Shown: positions 21,480-32,290 of the stretch, in pieces | Numbering within the stretch: the stretch's first letter is position 1 | Layout of the letters: each line of letters starts with the position of its first letter | Origin: Schistocerca nitens | Lineage: Eukaryota > Arthropoda > Insecta > Orthoptera > Acrididae | Direction: 5' to 3' | DNA length: 64,000 bases | Assembly: GCF_023898315.1 (NCBI RefSeq) | Contig: NC_064617.1 | Coordinates: forward strand, 718,969,202-719,033,201 | Position numbers and translations under genes: made by a program | Notes under the pieces: generated by a model | The model's input: the letters and a program-made list of their open reading frames with translations, nothing else | What the model was told of the DNA's origin: nothing | Databases searched by the model: none

Positions 21480-22595
21480 CGGGAGACAAGGAGTTTGGGT
21501 CCTCAGGCTGTTGATGGTTGTAGGCGTGATGTGAGAACACCAAATTTAGAAGGTGAAGTGATCCGTAGATTTATCTGTGAATCTTTAAGCAGCAAGAGTA
21601 CTGTAGCCTGTGCCGTGGTAACAGGTTCGTATGTAATTGGAGAGTATTGCAGGAGTAAAAACTACACGCGTATCGTCTTCAAAGAGTGCAGGTTTTAGAA
21701 TCAACTAATTACCTATGTCGTACGCAGTTTGTGCAGTGGTTTGTACACTACAGAGTGAATGATGTTGCCTTTCACACATATGTTTTATTTACGGATGAGG
21801 CCCTGTTTACAAGTGACAGGTATTTTTGGCTCTGAGCACTATGGGGCTTAACTTCTGAGGTCATCATACCCCTAGAACTTAGAACTACTTAAACCTAACT
21901 AACTTAAGGACATCAGACACATCCATGCCCGAAGCAGGATTCGAACCTACGACCGTAGCGGTCGCGCGGTTCCAGACTGTAGCGCCTAGAACGGCTCGGC
22001 CACTCCGGCCAGCGACAGGTATTTTTAACAGCAGAAAGAGTCACATCTGGGACTCTGAGAACCCTCATGTGGTTGCTGTTCGATCGCATCAACTAAGATT
22101 CTCCGTAAACACGTGGGCAGGAATTGTGGATAATCATCTTGTAATAAGTGTAATATTGTCATCTAAGTTAACTGTAGCAACTTAGTACATTTCCTGCAGA
22201 CCACACTTTCAGAAATGCTGGACAATCTACCGCTTATTGCGCGCAAAGACCTCTGTCTCCAACGTGATGGAGCCCGAGCACACCTCAGTGTTGATGCGCG
22301 AGCACAGCTAACAATTGATTTTAGCAGTCGTTACATAGGACGAAGAGGATCTCTTGTGTGGCCTGCTCGTTCTCCTGCCTTGACGCACCTTGATAACTTT
22401 ATTGGGAATATGTCAAGAGTATGGCTTCCGTTACTCCAATTGTCACTTGATCTGAGCTGATTGCCCGAATCACTGAGGCATTCCACCATATCCGACAGAT
22501 TTCTGTCGTGTTCCCAAAAACTGGTTTGCGTTGATACGAATGCGTGTAGCATTTGTTGAGGCAGAAGGCAGATTGTTTGATCGACTCGTGTAAAT
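21480..22595 (+). pseudogene. Mariner-like transposase D remnant
   Basis: Catalytic-region motifs are visible in order: FTDEALFTS near 21787, HIWDSENPH and FSVNTWAGIVDNHLV near 22040-22130, LQRDGARAHLS near 22257, and GRRGSLVWPARSPALTHLDNF near 22340. These match the D, D and third-acid blocks of a widespread insect IS630-Tc1-mariner transposase. The SINE at 21828-22013 and several frame changes interrupt it. Confidence 0.75.
21828..22013 (-). mobile_element. tRNA-Leu/Ser-like SINE, main family
   Basis: Antisense copy with perfect 13-bp duplication GACAGGTATTTTT (21815-21827 and 22014-22026). B box GGATTCGAACC on the plus strand near 21940. Confidence 0.93.
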
Positions 22596-23049
22596 TACTT
22601 TCAGAACATGCCTAATAATAGTAAACGAGTATCTTTTGTGCAAGTGTAGTTATTCATTATAATAAGCTCAAGGACGCGTTTAATACTATATGTTCCTTAA
22701 TAAAAAACGATCCTCTTTGGTGTTCTATTATTTATCAAAGTTTACAATGAGGTCTGCAAATTAGAAAAACCAGAGGACGTAGACCACTTTCTTGGGGAAT
22801 GCCAGATGTCACTTCTGTTTCACTCGATGATTTTCCATCAGTTACTACGAAAAATATCCTTTCTGACAGGAAATCACGAATCCAGTGGCACAGTTGAGAA
22901 TACTCCATAGGCACGCAATTTGTTGTAAGCCGCTTGCGACGATGCGATGTGAAATATACACTACTGGTCATTAAAATTGCTACACCAAGAAGAAATGCAG
23001 ATGATCAACGGGTATTCATTGGACAAATATATTATACTAGAACTGACAT

Positions 23050-24280
23050 GTGATTACATTTTCACGCAATTTGTGTGCATAGATCCTGAGAAATCAGTAC
23101 CCGGAACAACCACCTCTGGCCGTAATAACGGCCTTGATACGCCTGGGCATTGAGTCAAACAGAGCTTGGATGGCGTATACAGGTACAGCTGCCACCTTTG
23201 ACCAGACGTTTTGAATTGGTGAGAGATCTGGAGAATGTGCTGGCCAGAGCAGCAGTCGAACATTTTCTGTATCCAGAGAGTCCCGTACAGGTCCTGCAAC
23301 ATGCGGTCGTGCATTATCCTGCTGAAACGTAGAGATTCGTAGGGATCGAATGAAGGGTAGAGCCACGGGTCGTAACACATCTGAAATGTAACGTCCACCG
23401 TTCATAGTGCCGTCAATGCGAGCAAGAGTGACCGAGACGTGTAACCAATGGCACCCCATACCATCACGAAGGATGATACGCCAGTATGGCGATGACGAAT
23501 ACACACTTCCAATGTGCGATCACCACGATGTCACCAAACACGGATTCCACCATTATGATGTTGTAAACAGAACCTGGTTTCATCCGAAAAAATGACGTTT
23601 TGTCATTCGTGCACCCAGGTTCGTCGTTGAGTACACCATCGAAGACGCTCCTCTCTGTGATGCAGCCACAAGTGTAACAGCAGCCGTGGTCTCCGTGCTG
23701 ATAGTCCATGCTGCTGCAAACGTCGTCGAACTGTTCGTGCAGATGGTTGTCTTGCAAACGTAACCATCTGTTGACTCAGGGATCGAGGTGTGGCTCCACG
23801 ATCCCTTACAGCCATGCGGATAAGATGCCTGTCATCTCGACTGCTAGTGATACGAGGCCGTTGGGATCCAGCACGGCGTTCCGTATAACCCTCTTGAACC
23901 CATCGATTCCATATTCAGTCATTGGCCGGCCATAGTGGCCGTGCGGTTCTAGGCGCTACAGTCTGGAGCCGCGTGACCGCTACGGTCGCAGGTTCGAATC
24001 CTGCCTCGGGCATGGATGTGTGTGATGTCCTTAGGTTAGTTAGGTTTAAGTAGTTCTAAGTTCTAGGGGACTGATGACCACAGCAGTTAAGTCCCATAGT
24101 GCTCAGAACCATTTGAACCACAGTCATTGGATCTCGACCAATGCGAGCAGCAATGTCACGATACGATAAACCGCAATCGCGATAGGCTACAATCCGACCT
24201 TTATCAAAGTCGGAAACGTGATGGTACGCATTTCGCCTCCTTACACGAGGCATCACAACAACGTTTGACCAGGTAACGCC
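23050..24280 (-). pseudogene. Tc1-like transposase E remnant
   Basis: The N-terminal helix-turn-helix (near 24260-24130) is split by the SINE at 23926-24120. The second helix-turn-helix RRRLQQHGLSARRP follows near 23740. The longest frame (23504-23094) has FQQDNARPHVA with the second catalytic Asp, LLWPAHSPDLSPIQNVW and the terminal RRIKAVITARGGCSGY. A roughly 75-bp deletion relative to B, frameshifts and the SINE make it inactive. Confidence 0.85.
23926..24120 (+). mobile_element. tRNA-Leu/Ser-like SINE, main family
   Basis: Perfect 10-bp duplication CAGTCATTGG (23916-23925 and 24121-24130) inside transposase E. B box GGTTCGAATCC near 23990. Confidence 0.93.
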
Positions 24281-24489
24281 GGTCAACTGCTGTTTGTGTA
24301 TCAGAAATGGGTTGGAAACTTTCCTCATGTCAGCACGTTGTAGGTGTCGCCACCGCCGCCAACCTTGTGTGAATGATCTGAAAGGCTAATCATTTGGATA
24401 TCACAGCATCTTCTTCCTGTCGATTGAATTTCGCGACTGTAGCACGTCATCTTCGTGGTGTAGCAATTTTTATGGGCAGTAGTGTAACT

Positions 24490-25975
24490 CGCCATATATA
24501 CCTCTTGGAAAAGTGCAACGCCATTAAGAATTGTGGCCAGTGGCACCATGGCATAGTATGTGCATACTGAAGGACTGCAATGTTAGAGATTCATTTGTCA
24601 CTGTCATCGGCCATCAGATGGTACTCAGGATGCCTGTCTGTGCGCTTTGTGTTTTGGCTTGGCTCAAATGGCTCTGAGCACTATGCGACTTAACTTCTGA
24701 GGTCATCAGTCGCCTAGAACTTAGAACTAATTAAACCTAACTAACCTAAGGACATCACACACATCCATGCCCGAGGCAGGATTCGAACCTGCAACCGTAG
24801 CGGTCACGCGGTTCCAGACTGAAGCGCCTTTAGCCGCACGGCCACAACGGCCGGCTCTGTGTTTTGGCTCTGCAGACAGTAGCTGTGTTGAGTTTAAGTG
24901 GTAAACAGTGTTCTAGGGAATTGTCAAGCCCCGCCGACGAGTGGCTGTTGAACATCTTCAGCCATTTGAGTGGTGTCACATTGTCGGCCGCGCGATGCTG
25001 GATGGACGTGTCGATGGATTGCTCCACATATTGGGTGTAGTGTAGCAGTGTTACATCGCTGCTTTCAGCAGTGATCTAGGGAATATTTACACAGCTGTAC
25101 ACCAGGTTCTGGACGTCAGTGTAGTACAGAGGCACGTCAAGTTCGACGCATGTGCAAGCGGCGGTGGCTGAAAGTGCATCATACAGGTACGATGTCCGGA
25201 TACATGTTCCACCTGCCGTCTCATCAGGGACCCTGGGAATCATCTGCTTACAGCAAGATTAAGACCACATGTGGCTTTGGGCAAGTTACCACTGACACCA
25301 CTACACAGCCAGGCATGGTCTCTGGTCTCGTGAAAGTGTCGACTGTCGGGTGGAATGGCGTTCTGTTGTCTTCATTGATGAGAGTAGATTCTCTCTGTAT
25401 GCGAGTGACGGACGTTCACATGTGTGAGCTGCCCGTTTCAGAGGGCATTCACCCTCGTCAAACAGGTCCCAACTTTGGCTTCAACATTTGTGGAGCCATC
25501 AGTGACAACTTGCTTTCACATATTATATTTGCACGGTGAAATCACCATTGCCTGCTGCGTTCCACGTGCTGTTATTCACGTGCTACTGCCATTTCTTCGA
25601 GAGGAAAGTAGGATGATTTTTCAGCAGGACAATTCACATCCACATATGACTGCTAAGACACGACGTGCTCTTTGTTTTATGCAACTACCCCAGCCAGCAA
25701 GATCACCAGATTTTTCGCCAGTCAATCTCGTGTAGGACATAAATGAAGTAATAACTTATTCGCTCTGCCTGCAAGCACCATTACCGAATGTCAACAAAAG
25801 GAGCAAGGTGCTTGCGCCAGTCTATCGCAGGATGTCATTGGGCACCTTTACGATCGTTTGGATGAGAGAACACACGCCTGCGTTGCCGCCAAAGGATATG
25901 CACTGTGTATTGATGCGCCTGTTCGGGGTACCATTTACTGTGGCATGTGTTTTTTATTTGATCTGAATTTATTAT
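24490..25975 (+). mobile_element. Tc1-like element F remnant
   Basis: Transposase fragments on the plus strand: VVFIDESRFSL-like frame near 25365, FQQDNSHPHMT near 25618 and LPQPARSPDFSP near 25685. The first and second catalytic-acid boxes are legible but lie in different frames. No clear terminal repeats were identified, so the limits are approximate, set by Tc1 E on the left and Tc1 G on the right. One SINE is inserted near the left end. Confidence 0.65.
24660..24854 (-). mobile_element. tRNA-Leu/Ser-like SINE, main family
   Basis: Antisense; 15-bp duplication with one mismatch, CTTTGTGTTTTGGCT (24645-24659) and CTCTGTGTTTTGGCT (24855-24869). Confidence 0.92.
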
Positions 25976-25979
25976 CATA

Positions 25980-27145
25980 CACTGACGTGACAAAAGTCGT
26001 GGGATACCCCCCTAATATCGTGTCGGATCTCGTTTTGCTCGGAGTAGTGCAGCAACTGGACATGGTATGGACTCAACAAGCCGTTGCAAATCCCATGTAG
26101 AAATACTGACCCACGCTGCTTCTATAGCCATCTGTAATTGCGAAAGTGTTGCCGGTGCTGGATTTTATGCACAAACTGACCTCATGACTATGTGTAATAA
26201 ATGTTAGAAGGGCAATCAGTTTGGCCACATTATTTGCTCGAATTTTCCAGAATGTTCTTCAAACCAATTGCGAACATTTTTGGTGCAGCGACATGGCACA
26301 TTGTCTTCCATAAAAATTACATCGTTGTTTGGGACCATGAAGCCCATGAATGACTGCAAATGGTCTCCAAGTAGTCGAACATAATAGGGACCGATTCTGA
26401 TTCACGTAAACAAAGCCTGCACCATTACGGAGGCACCACCAGCTTGCACAGTGCCCTGTTGACAACCTGGGTCCAATGCTTTGCGCCACACTCGAACCCT
26501 ATCATCAGCTCTTACCAACTGAAATCGGGACTCATATGACAAGGCTACGGTTTTCCAGTCGTCTACCGTTCAACCGATATAGTCACGAGCCCAGGAGAGG
26601 CGCTGCAGGCGACGTCATGCTGTTAGCAAAGGTACTCGCATCAGTCGTCTGCTGCTATAACCCATTAATACCAAATTTCGCCGTACTGTCCTAAGGGACA
26701 CGTTCGTCGTACGTCCCACTTTGATTTCTGCGGTTGTTCACCGTAGTGTTGCTCGTCTGTTAGCACTGACAATTCTACGCAAACGCCATTGCTCTCGGTC
26801 GGTAAGTGAAGGCCGTCGGCCATTGCGTTGTCCGTGGTGAGGGGTAATGCCTAAATTTGGTGTTCTCGGCACACTCCTGACACTGTGAATTTCGGAATAC
26901 TGAGTTCCCTAACGATTTCCAAAAGGGAATGTCCCTTGCGTCTAGCTCCAACTGTTATTTCCGCGTTCAGCTTGCGTTACCTCCCGTCGAGCGGCCATAA
27001 TCACGTCGGAAAACTTTTCACATGAATCACCTGATAATAAACGACATCTCTGCAAATGCGCTGCCCTTTTATACCTCGTGCACGCGATGCTACCGCCACC
27101 TGTTTATGCACATATCCCTGTCCCATAACTTTTGTCATTTCAGTG
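25980..27145 (-). mobile_element. Tc1-like transposon G
   Basis: Terminal repeats CACTGACGTGACAAAAGTCG (25980) and, inverted at 27145, CACTGAAATGACAAAAGTTA, flanked by TA (25978-25979 and 27146-27147). The minus strand encodes a broken transposase with GGASVMVQALF, YVRLLGDHLQSF, FMEDNVPCRC and WFEEHSGKF. Length of about 1.17 kb suggests a modest internal loss. A different family from A, B/E and C by its termini. Confidence 0.85.
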
Positions 27146-27147
27146 TA

Positions 27148-27539
27148 TACACCTGCAATGATGTCACATCACTTGTCCATAAAATTACCTTATCCCTGAG
27201 GATGTTGCATTTCTTTCCGGCAGTGTATCCTCTTGGAGGAAAGATGTTTGGTGATGTGCCATTCCGAAGAGATTTGGATTTTCACATTCATATTTTTATA
27301 GTTTTGCTATTAATTTGCCATGATCACAGAATATTGTGAAATGGCGACTTAGGATCTAACACACATCAATAATGATCGGTTTTACACAATATAGGTTGAA
27401 TAATGAAGATGTCTTGCCTGAATCGTTCAGTTTGGAATCTTTCAGAACACGCTTCCATTACTCATGGCGACTGTATTCTACCACAGAGGTATGGAACGTA
27501 TGGCTGAAGCATGAAATTCTGTAGTCACCCTGGCACAAT
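27148..27539. other. No gene recognised
   Basis: Short random frames; nothing recognised. Confidence 0.6.
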
Positions 27540-27760
27540 GGAGGGAGCGAGGTGACGCAATAGTTAAGATACTGCACTTGTAACTTGGAGAAGAGTTTTT
27601 CAAATCCCACATAGGTCATTTTGTTTTAGGTTGCCTTCGGTTCCCTAAGTCAGCTAGTGGTGATTGTTGGGATGGCTCTTCATTTCCTTTTTTATCCTTG
27701 TCCTGTCCGAATTTGTGCTTGATGTCTGACAACCTTGACTTTGATCACATGCTAAATTCT
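27540..27760 (+). mobile_element. tRNA-derived SINE, second family, diverged
   Basis: Contains GAGGTGACGCAATAGTTAAG-type head, GTTTTAGGTTGCCTTCGGTT and GGGATGGCTCTTCATTTCC, comparable to 8845-9078, followed by a CTTGTCCTGTCC tail. Old copy, ends approximate. Confidence 0.6.
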
Positions 27761-29745
27761 AATCTGTGTTCATACCTAAACCAATTAACGGTAAGGAGCG
27801 GTTTGTTTCTTTGAACGATTTTGGGTTTGCACATTCAATTACCAGCTAACTAACGTCATTTCCAGATGGGTACTCTGAACCGTTACCATATATCGATGAC
27901 GAATAAACGCCGATGGGAGGCTGAAATAGTCGTCAGCAATAGCTTACAAGGTTGCTAAGAACTTGTGTGACTTGAAGAATCAGACGCGGATATGCAGATA
28001 TATTGTCGGGACAAGAGGACATTGCAATGCACTCTTCCTTCTCTCCTATGACGTGATATTAGAAGTATAAAGGCTTTAGTTGCTAATTCTGAGGTCGTTT
28101 CCAATAGTGAATACACTTATTATGGCAGAGTAAGATACAAGACTGCCACTAAATATCCAGTAACTGGCTTGATCGTTGTCCTCCTCTATTAAAAATATAT
28201 AACTTGGGGTCACGATTCTTTGTTTACGTGACAGCGTTCGTTATAAACAACTACTAAATAACTAATCACCATCGGCATGACGTGGAAAGATGAATGAAGT
28301 TTAACCTTGCAACATTGTGATGGCAGCTGGTACAATATAAAATAATAAAAAGTTAAATGCTTTCCGATCGCTTGCCGCTTACCGTCTATTACTGTTCTGC
28401 CAGATTGTACATATCAAGATAGGAGGATAGGCTGTCTACTGGAAGTCAATGAATGATTGTCAGTGTGCTTTTTGGTGAGTGAAAAACATTGAGACTTCCA
28501 AGAGAGTGCAGCTGCACGATTGTAGGGCTCAACAGATGGACTGGCATTGAAAAGTCGTCCAATATTGTTCCATTCATAACGCTGGCGGGAAGACGCAAAA
28601 GTATCTATAAAGCCTTTCTGACACTAAATTACGGACGACCTGCAGACTTAAGTCATTGGATGGACGAATGACATATTTCGTGCTCTCATATGCTGTGGCT
28701 CCTTCTATAGGATGTATAGATCAGGAGGACCAGCTTTCTCCAGAGGGAAGACTCACCTTCAAGTTGAAGGTCCCGGGTTCACTAGGAAACAGGAAAGACA
28801 TATTTGGCTTCTTGTTAAGGTTTGCCATTTAGTCCTTTACTCTTCCGCATACTCCAAAATATCACAGGCTATTCCATTATGCCAATATAAGTTTGGCACC
28901 AGCCTGTGTGTGGATCTTTTTTATTGAGAAAGCAGCATATTTCGAATCAGGGAACTGGATGGAGTTGGAGGCGAAGCCAAAACGGTAGACTTTTACTGTC
29001 TTTTATGCGCTCTTCGATGGAAACGAAAACGTCACTGGATGCCGGTTTTGGAAGTTGAGCAACTCGGACCAGTGCTGAGACGAACTTCCTTGTCAGTGTT
29101 TCGGCTCTATAGGGAGGCTCCTCAGCGAGCGAGCAGAAGAAACAGGAAATAGTTAGGCGGCACCTGTTAGAGAGATTTGTTCAAGAGGGTTCTTTCGGTG
29201 AACGGTAAAGAGTACGAGTTCCCATTACTAAGAGATTTAGGAGACTTGAAGGTTAGTACAAGCAAAAGAAACATCACAATCTTCAGTCTTTCTTGGTAAA
29301 GGTAATAACCTCCATCTTCGCAACCGATTAAAGTTGTTCTTCTACTCGATACGCCGACATATTTCCAAGCTTCTCTTCCGGTTGTGTTGCGCATAGATTT
29401 CGTTGTCTGCTCTCTAGGCTCCATACAACGTTATTTTTTGAAATTTCTTTTAATTTTTATCTTTCATTTCGACACCTTGTGGACCGTCGAAGGTTACTGA
29501 CGAACTTAGTCCATAGTAAGCAAAGGTTCGTTATGCCGTTTCTCTTTTCATTTGAAAAACTGAAGATCGGTGATTTTCTGCTTCTTACATTATTTCTTTC
29601 ATTTTGTTTCTGATAAGGCGGATCGCACTTGACTGAATACTGAGTGGAGATTTCATAAAATCTCAGCAAGAATTGGATTTCCGGGTGTTTTTATTTAAAT
29701 TCTTTTTCTGAGCAGTTTTCATCTCGAATAACTTGAATAATTATA
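27761..29745. other. No gene recognised
   Basis: About 2 kb with only short unremarkable frames on both strands. No terminal repeats, SINE boxes or known domains seen. Confidence 0.55.
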
Positions 29746-29749
29746 AAAA

Positions 29750-30290
29750 AACCAGGGGCTGTATTTGAATCAACATCATTTACTCTTTTCAATTCATGCT
29801 ACCAATTTCGGCACCAAATGGTGCCATCTTCAGGCCCCAAGCGTAACCTGCCATCCACAACCGCTTTCATGTCCAATTAACCTCTGATCGTTTGGCCATC
29901 TGGGCTTGTTAGTGCGATGGAAGATACGGAATCCAGTTCATTTTAGCCTGTGATTCTGTTCATTTTACATGAAAACGGATGTGGATGGCAGGTTAAGCTT
30001 GGGGCCTGAAAATGACACATTTGGTGTCGAAACGGGTAGAATGTGTTAAAAGGGGTGGCCGAGCGGTTCTAGGCGCTACAGTCTGGAACTGCGCGACCGC
30101 TACGGACACAGGTTCGAATCCTGCCTCGGGCATGGATGTGTGTGATGTCCTTGGGTTGGTTAGGTTTAAGTAGTTCTAAGTTCTAGGGGACTGATGACCT
30201 CAGAAGTTAAGTCCCATGGTGCTCAGAGCTATTTGAACTATTTTGTGTTAAAAAGAATAAACGACGTAGAATCAAACACAGCCGCTGGTT
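29750..30290. repeat. Palindromic foldback element with a SINE in one arm
   Basis: Imperfect inverted repeat. ATCTTCAGGCCCCAAGCGTA with CCATCCACAACCG on the left returns inverted as CGGATGTGGATGGCAGG and GGGGCCTGAAAATGA on the right. The outer arms (TCAACATCATTTACTCTTTT and its near-inverse at 30252-30275) extend it to about 540 bp including the SINE. No coding content. Confidence 0.75.
30052..30243 (+). mobile_element. tRNA-Leu/Ser-like SINE, main family
   Basis: Perfect 10-bp duplication TGTGTTAAAA (30042-30051 and 30244-30253). Head truncated to GGGGTGGCCGAGCGG; B box GGTTCGAATCC near 30110. Confidence 0.93.
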
Positions 30291-30409
30291 TTGTTATCAT
30301 TATTCAAGGACGTATCCGGTTGCAGTCCCACCTTCCTTGATGGATAGCCATAGAATCTTCATCTTGGTTTTGTTGCAATTGTATTAGGCGCTCTCCTCTT
30401 TCAGCTGAG

Positions 30410-31216
30410 GTGATACGTCTACATCTACATTCATACTACGCTAGCTACTATACGATTTGCTTGACGGAGGGTACCTTGAACCACAGCCAGTCATTCCCAT
30501 TTGTCCCACTCCAAACGGAGACAGAGAGAAACAGATATCCTGATGCCTCCGTACGAGCTATAATTTCTCTTACCTCGTGTTCGCAGTCCTGACACGAGAA
30601 CACGTTGGGGGGCAGTAGGACCGTTAGCAGTCGATCATAAACGCCGATCCTCTAAACTTTTTAAGCAGAGGTTCGCGGAAAGAATACCGTCTTCCCTACA
30701 GTGATTCATATTTGAATTCACGAAGCATTTATGTGAGACTTATGTGTTGATCGAACCTGTTGGTAACACATCTAGCAGCATACCTCTGAATTACTTCAAT
30801 GTCTCCCTTTAACTCCACGAGGTGGGCATCCCAAGGACTTCAGCAGTACTCAAGAATGGGTCGCACAAATTTCTGCATGAGACACGCTTTATAGATGAGC
30901 TACACTTTCCTAGAATTCTCCCAAGTCTGACAATAAACGGAAGTCGTTTATTTGCCTTCTCTACAACCGACCTTAGCTGCTCGCTTTATTTATCTTCGCT
31001 TTGTAATGTTATGCCTAGATATGTAACCGATGTGACTGTTAAGCAGCATACCACAAATACTATAGTTGAACATTAAAGAATGGTTTACTCTACAAATCTG
31101 CATTAGCTTACATTTTTCTACATACAAACCAACCTGCCTTTCATCACATCAAATAGAAATGCTCTCTAACTCATCCTGTATCCTCCTGCAGTCGGTCAAT
31201 GACAACACTTCCCATA
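30410..31216 (-). pseudogene. LINE copy 3, 3' UTR and RT C-terminus
   Basis: Antisense tail ACGTCTACATCTACATTCAT at about 30414, then on the minus strand PPNVFSCQDCEHEVREIIAR, and further upstream FVRPILEYC and IEVIQRYAARCV, homologous to copy 1. Stops and a frameshift next to the insertion point. Confidence 0.8.
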
Positions 31217-32290
31217 AGTAGTGGGGCAAGGCGGTTATGGCCCCAAATCCAAGATTGCGGCGATGACGTCATGTGATGACATCATCCAAGATGGCGGATT
31301 TTTGCGGGAAGTTTGAATTTTGGGCTACCTCCACTGACATAACCCCTCCCCCCTCCACTCCCCCTCCACCCATAAAATGGCGGGGAGTTCAGATTCTATC
31401 AGAACAATGCAACACACCTCTACTAACCTAAGAAAATGGTGGGAAGATAGGTCACTTTGGCTACCTCCACTAACCTCAGCCACCTGACCATCACCTCTTC
31501 CTAAGAAGTGGAGGGAAAATGACTCAGCCTGCACTGGGCTGCTGGAGAGAGGAAGGAGTGTACTTTATTAATTTTGGAATACTTTATTTAGGGATTGACT
31601 TTGAAAGACAGTATATTTATCACAGTGATACAGAAAACGTGCTCTGACATACCTGGGGTCATCCCACACAGCCTACAGACCTGCAAACCACTTGTAAATA
31701 ATGCAATACATTTATGTCCAGAGAGCCAATCAACTAGTAAATCGTCTAAATAATAATCCATCTAAAAGACTCTGCAAACATGCTTGCTAATTGTCAACTG
31801 TTAAAATCATGCACTAGTCTTTATTTAAACAATTTGAGGCACTACCGTTTTACAGTGTGTTCACCACAAGGTATAGAATCCAACTGAACTAGTACACAGT
31901 ACCACCACCAGAGAGAGCTGTTGTCCATGCCGTGACGTAATCCAAGATGGCTGCCATGATGTCAGCTGATGACACAAGTACCGTTGTCCGAGATGGTCGA
32001 TTTTGGCGGGAAACATGATATAAACCGAAGATGGTGGGGGAAAATGGCGGGAAACAGTGCAGTCGCCGTGAGGTATGGACCTAGTACGCAGTACTGTCAA
32101 CGGAGGGTGCTGTCGTCCATTCCATGACATAACCCAAAATGAGTTTCTGGTGGGGAAAATGTCTCAGCCTGTGCTGGGATGCTGTAGAGAGGAAGGAGTG
32201 TACTTTATTTATTTTGGAACAATTTATTTAGGGATGATTTGAAATAGAATATTTATGACACTGATACAAAACACACAGTCTGACTTGCTC
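31217..32290. repeat. Left terminal inverted repeat of the 7.4-kb element
   Basis: Pairs with 37680-38572. It contains internal duplicates: AGCCTGCACTGGGCTGCTGG near 31528 recurs as AGCCTGTGCTGGGATGCTGT near 32166, and CCAAGATGGC occurs several times. The two TIRs differ in the copy number of a roughly 35-bp CCAAGATGGC/TGACGTCA unit (one on the left, two on the right). Confidence 0.85.

Larger units (their letters stand above)
21045..22760 (+). mobile_element. Mariner-like (IS630-Tc1-mariner) element D
   Basis: Inserted in LINE copy 2. Its ends are similar when inverted (AGGACCTCACGAACTTTGA near 21050, and CAGACCTCATTGTAAACTTTGA near 22757 on the minus strand). Exact boundaries and the TA duplication are blurred by mutation. 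It contains one SINE. Confidence 0.7.
20195..22957 (-). mobile_element. CR1/jockey-like LINE (copy 2), split by a mariner-like element
   Basis: The 3' end (CTACATATATATCT near 20200, antisense of the LINE tail) leads into the same C-terminal RT region as copy 1. Upstream come residues such as LEYTIKHTTL-like and YLETTITNNLNWSHH (20861-20640) and a decayed FADD box (FSNDAVAY, near 21000). The RT then continues at 22762-22957 with SSETEVTSGIPQES. The break between the two parts is exactly filled by the element at 21045-22760. The other end is cut by Tc1 E at 22959. Confidence 0.82.
22959..24484 (-). mobile_element. Tc1-like transposon E (same family as B)
   Basis: Terminal repeats CACTACTGGTCATTAAAATT (22959) and, inverted from 24484, CACTACTGCCCATAAAAATT, flanked by TA at 22957-22958 and 24485-24486. 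It aligns with B throughout, lacks about 75 bp of the catalytic region present in B near 10470-10545, and holds one SINE. Confidence 0.92.
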
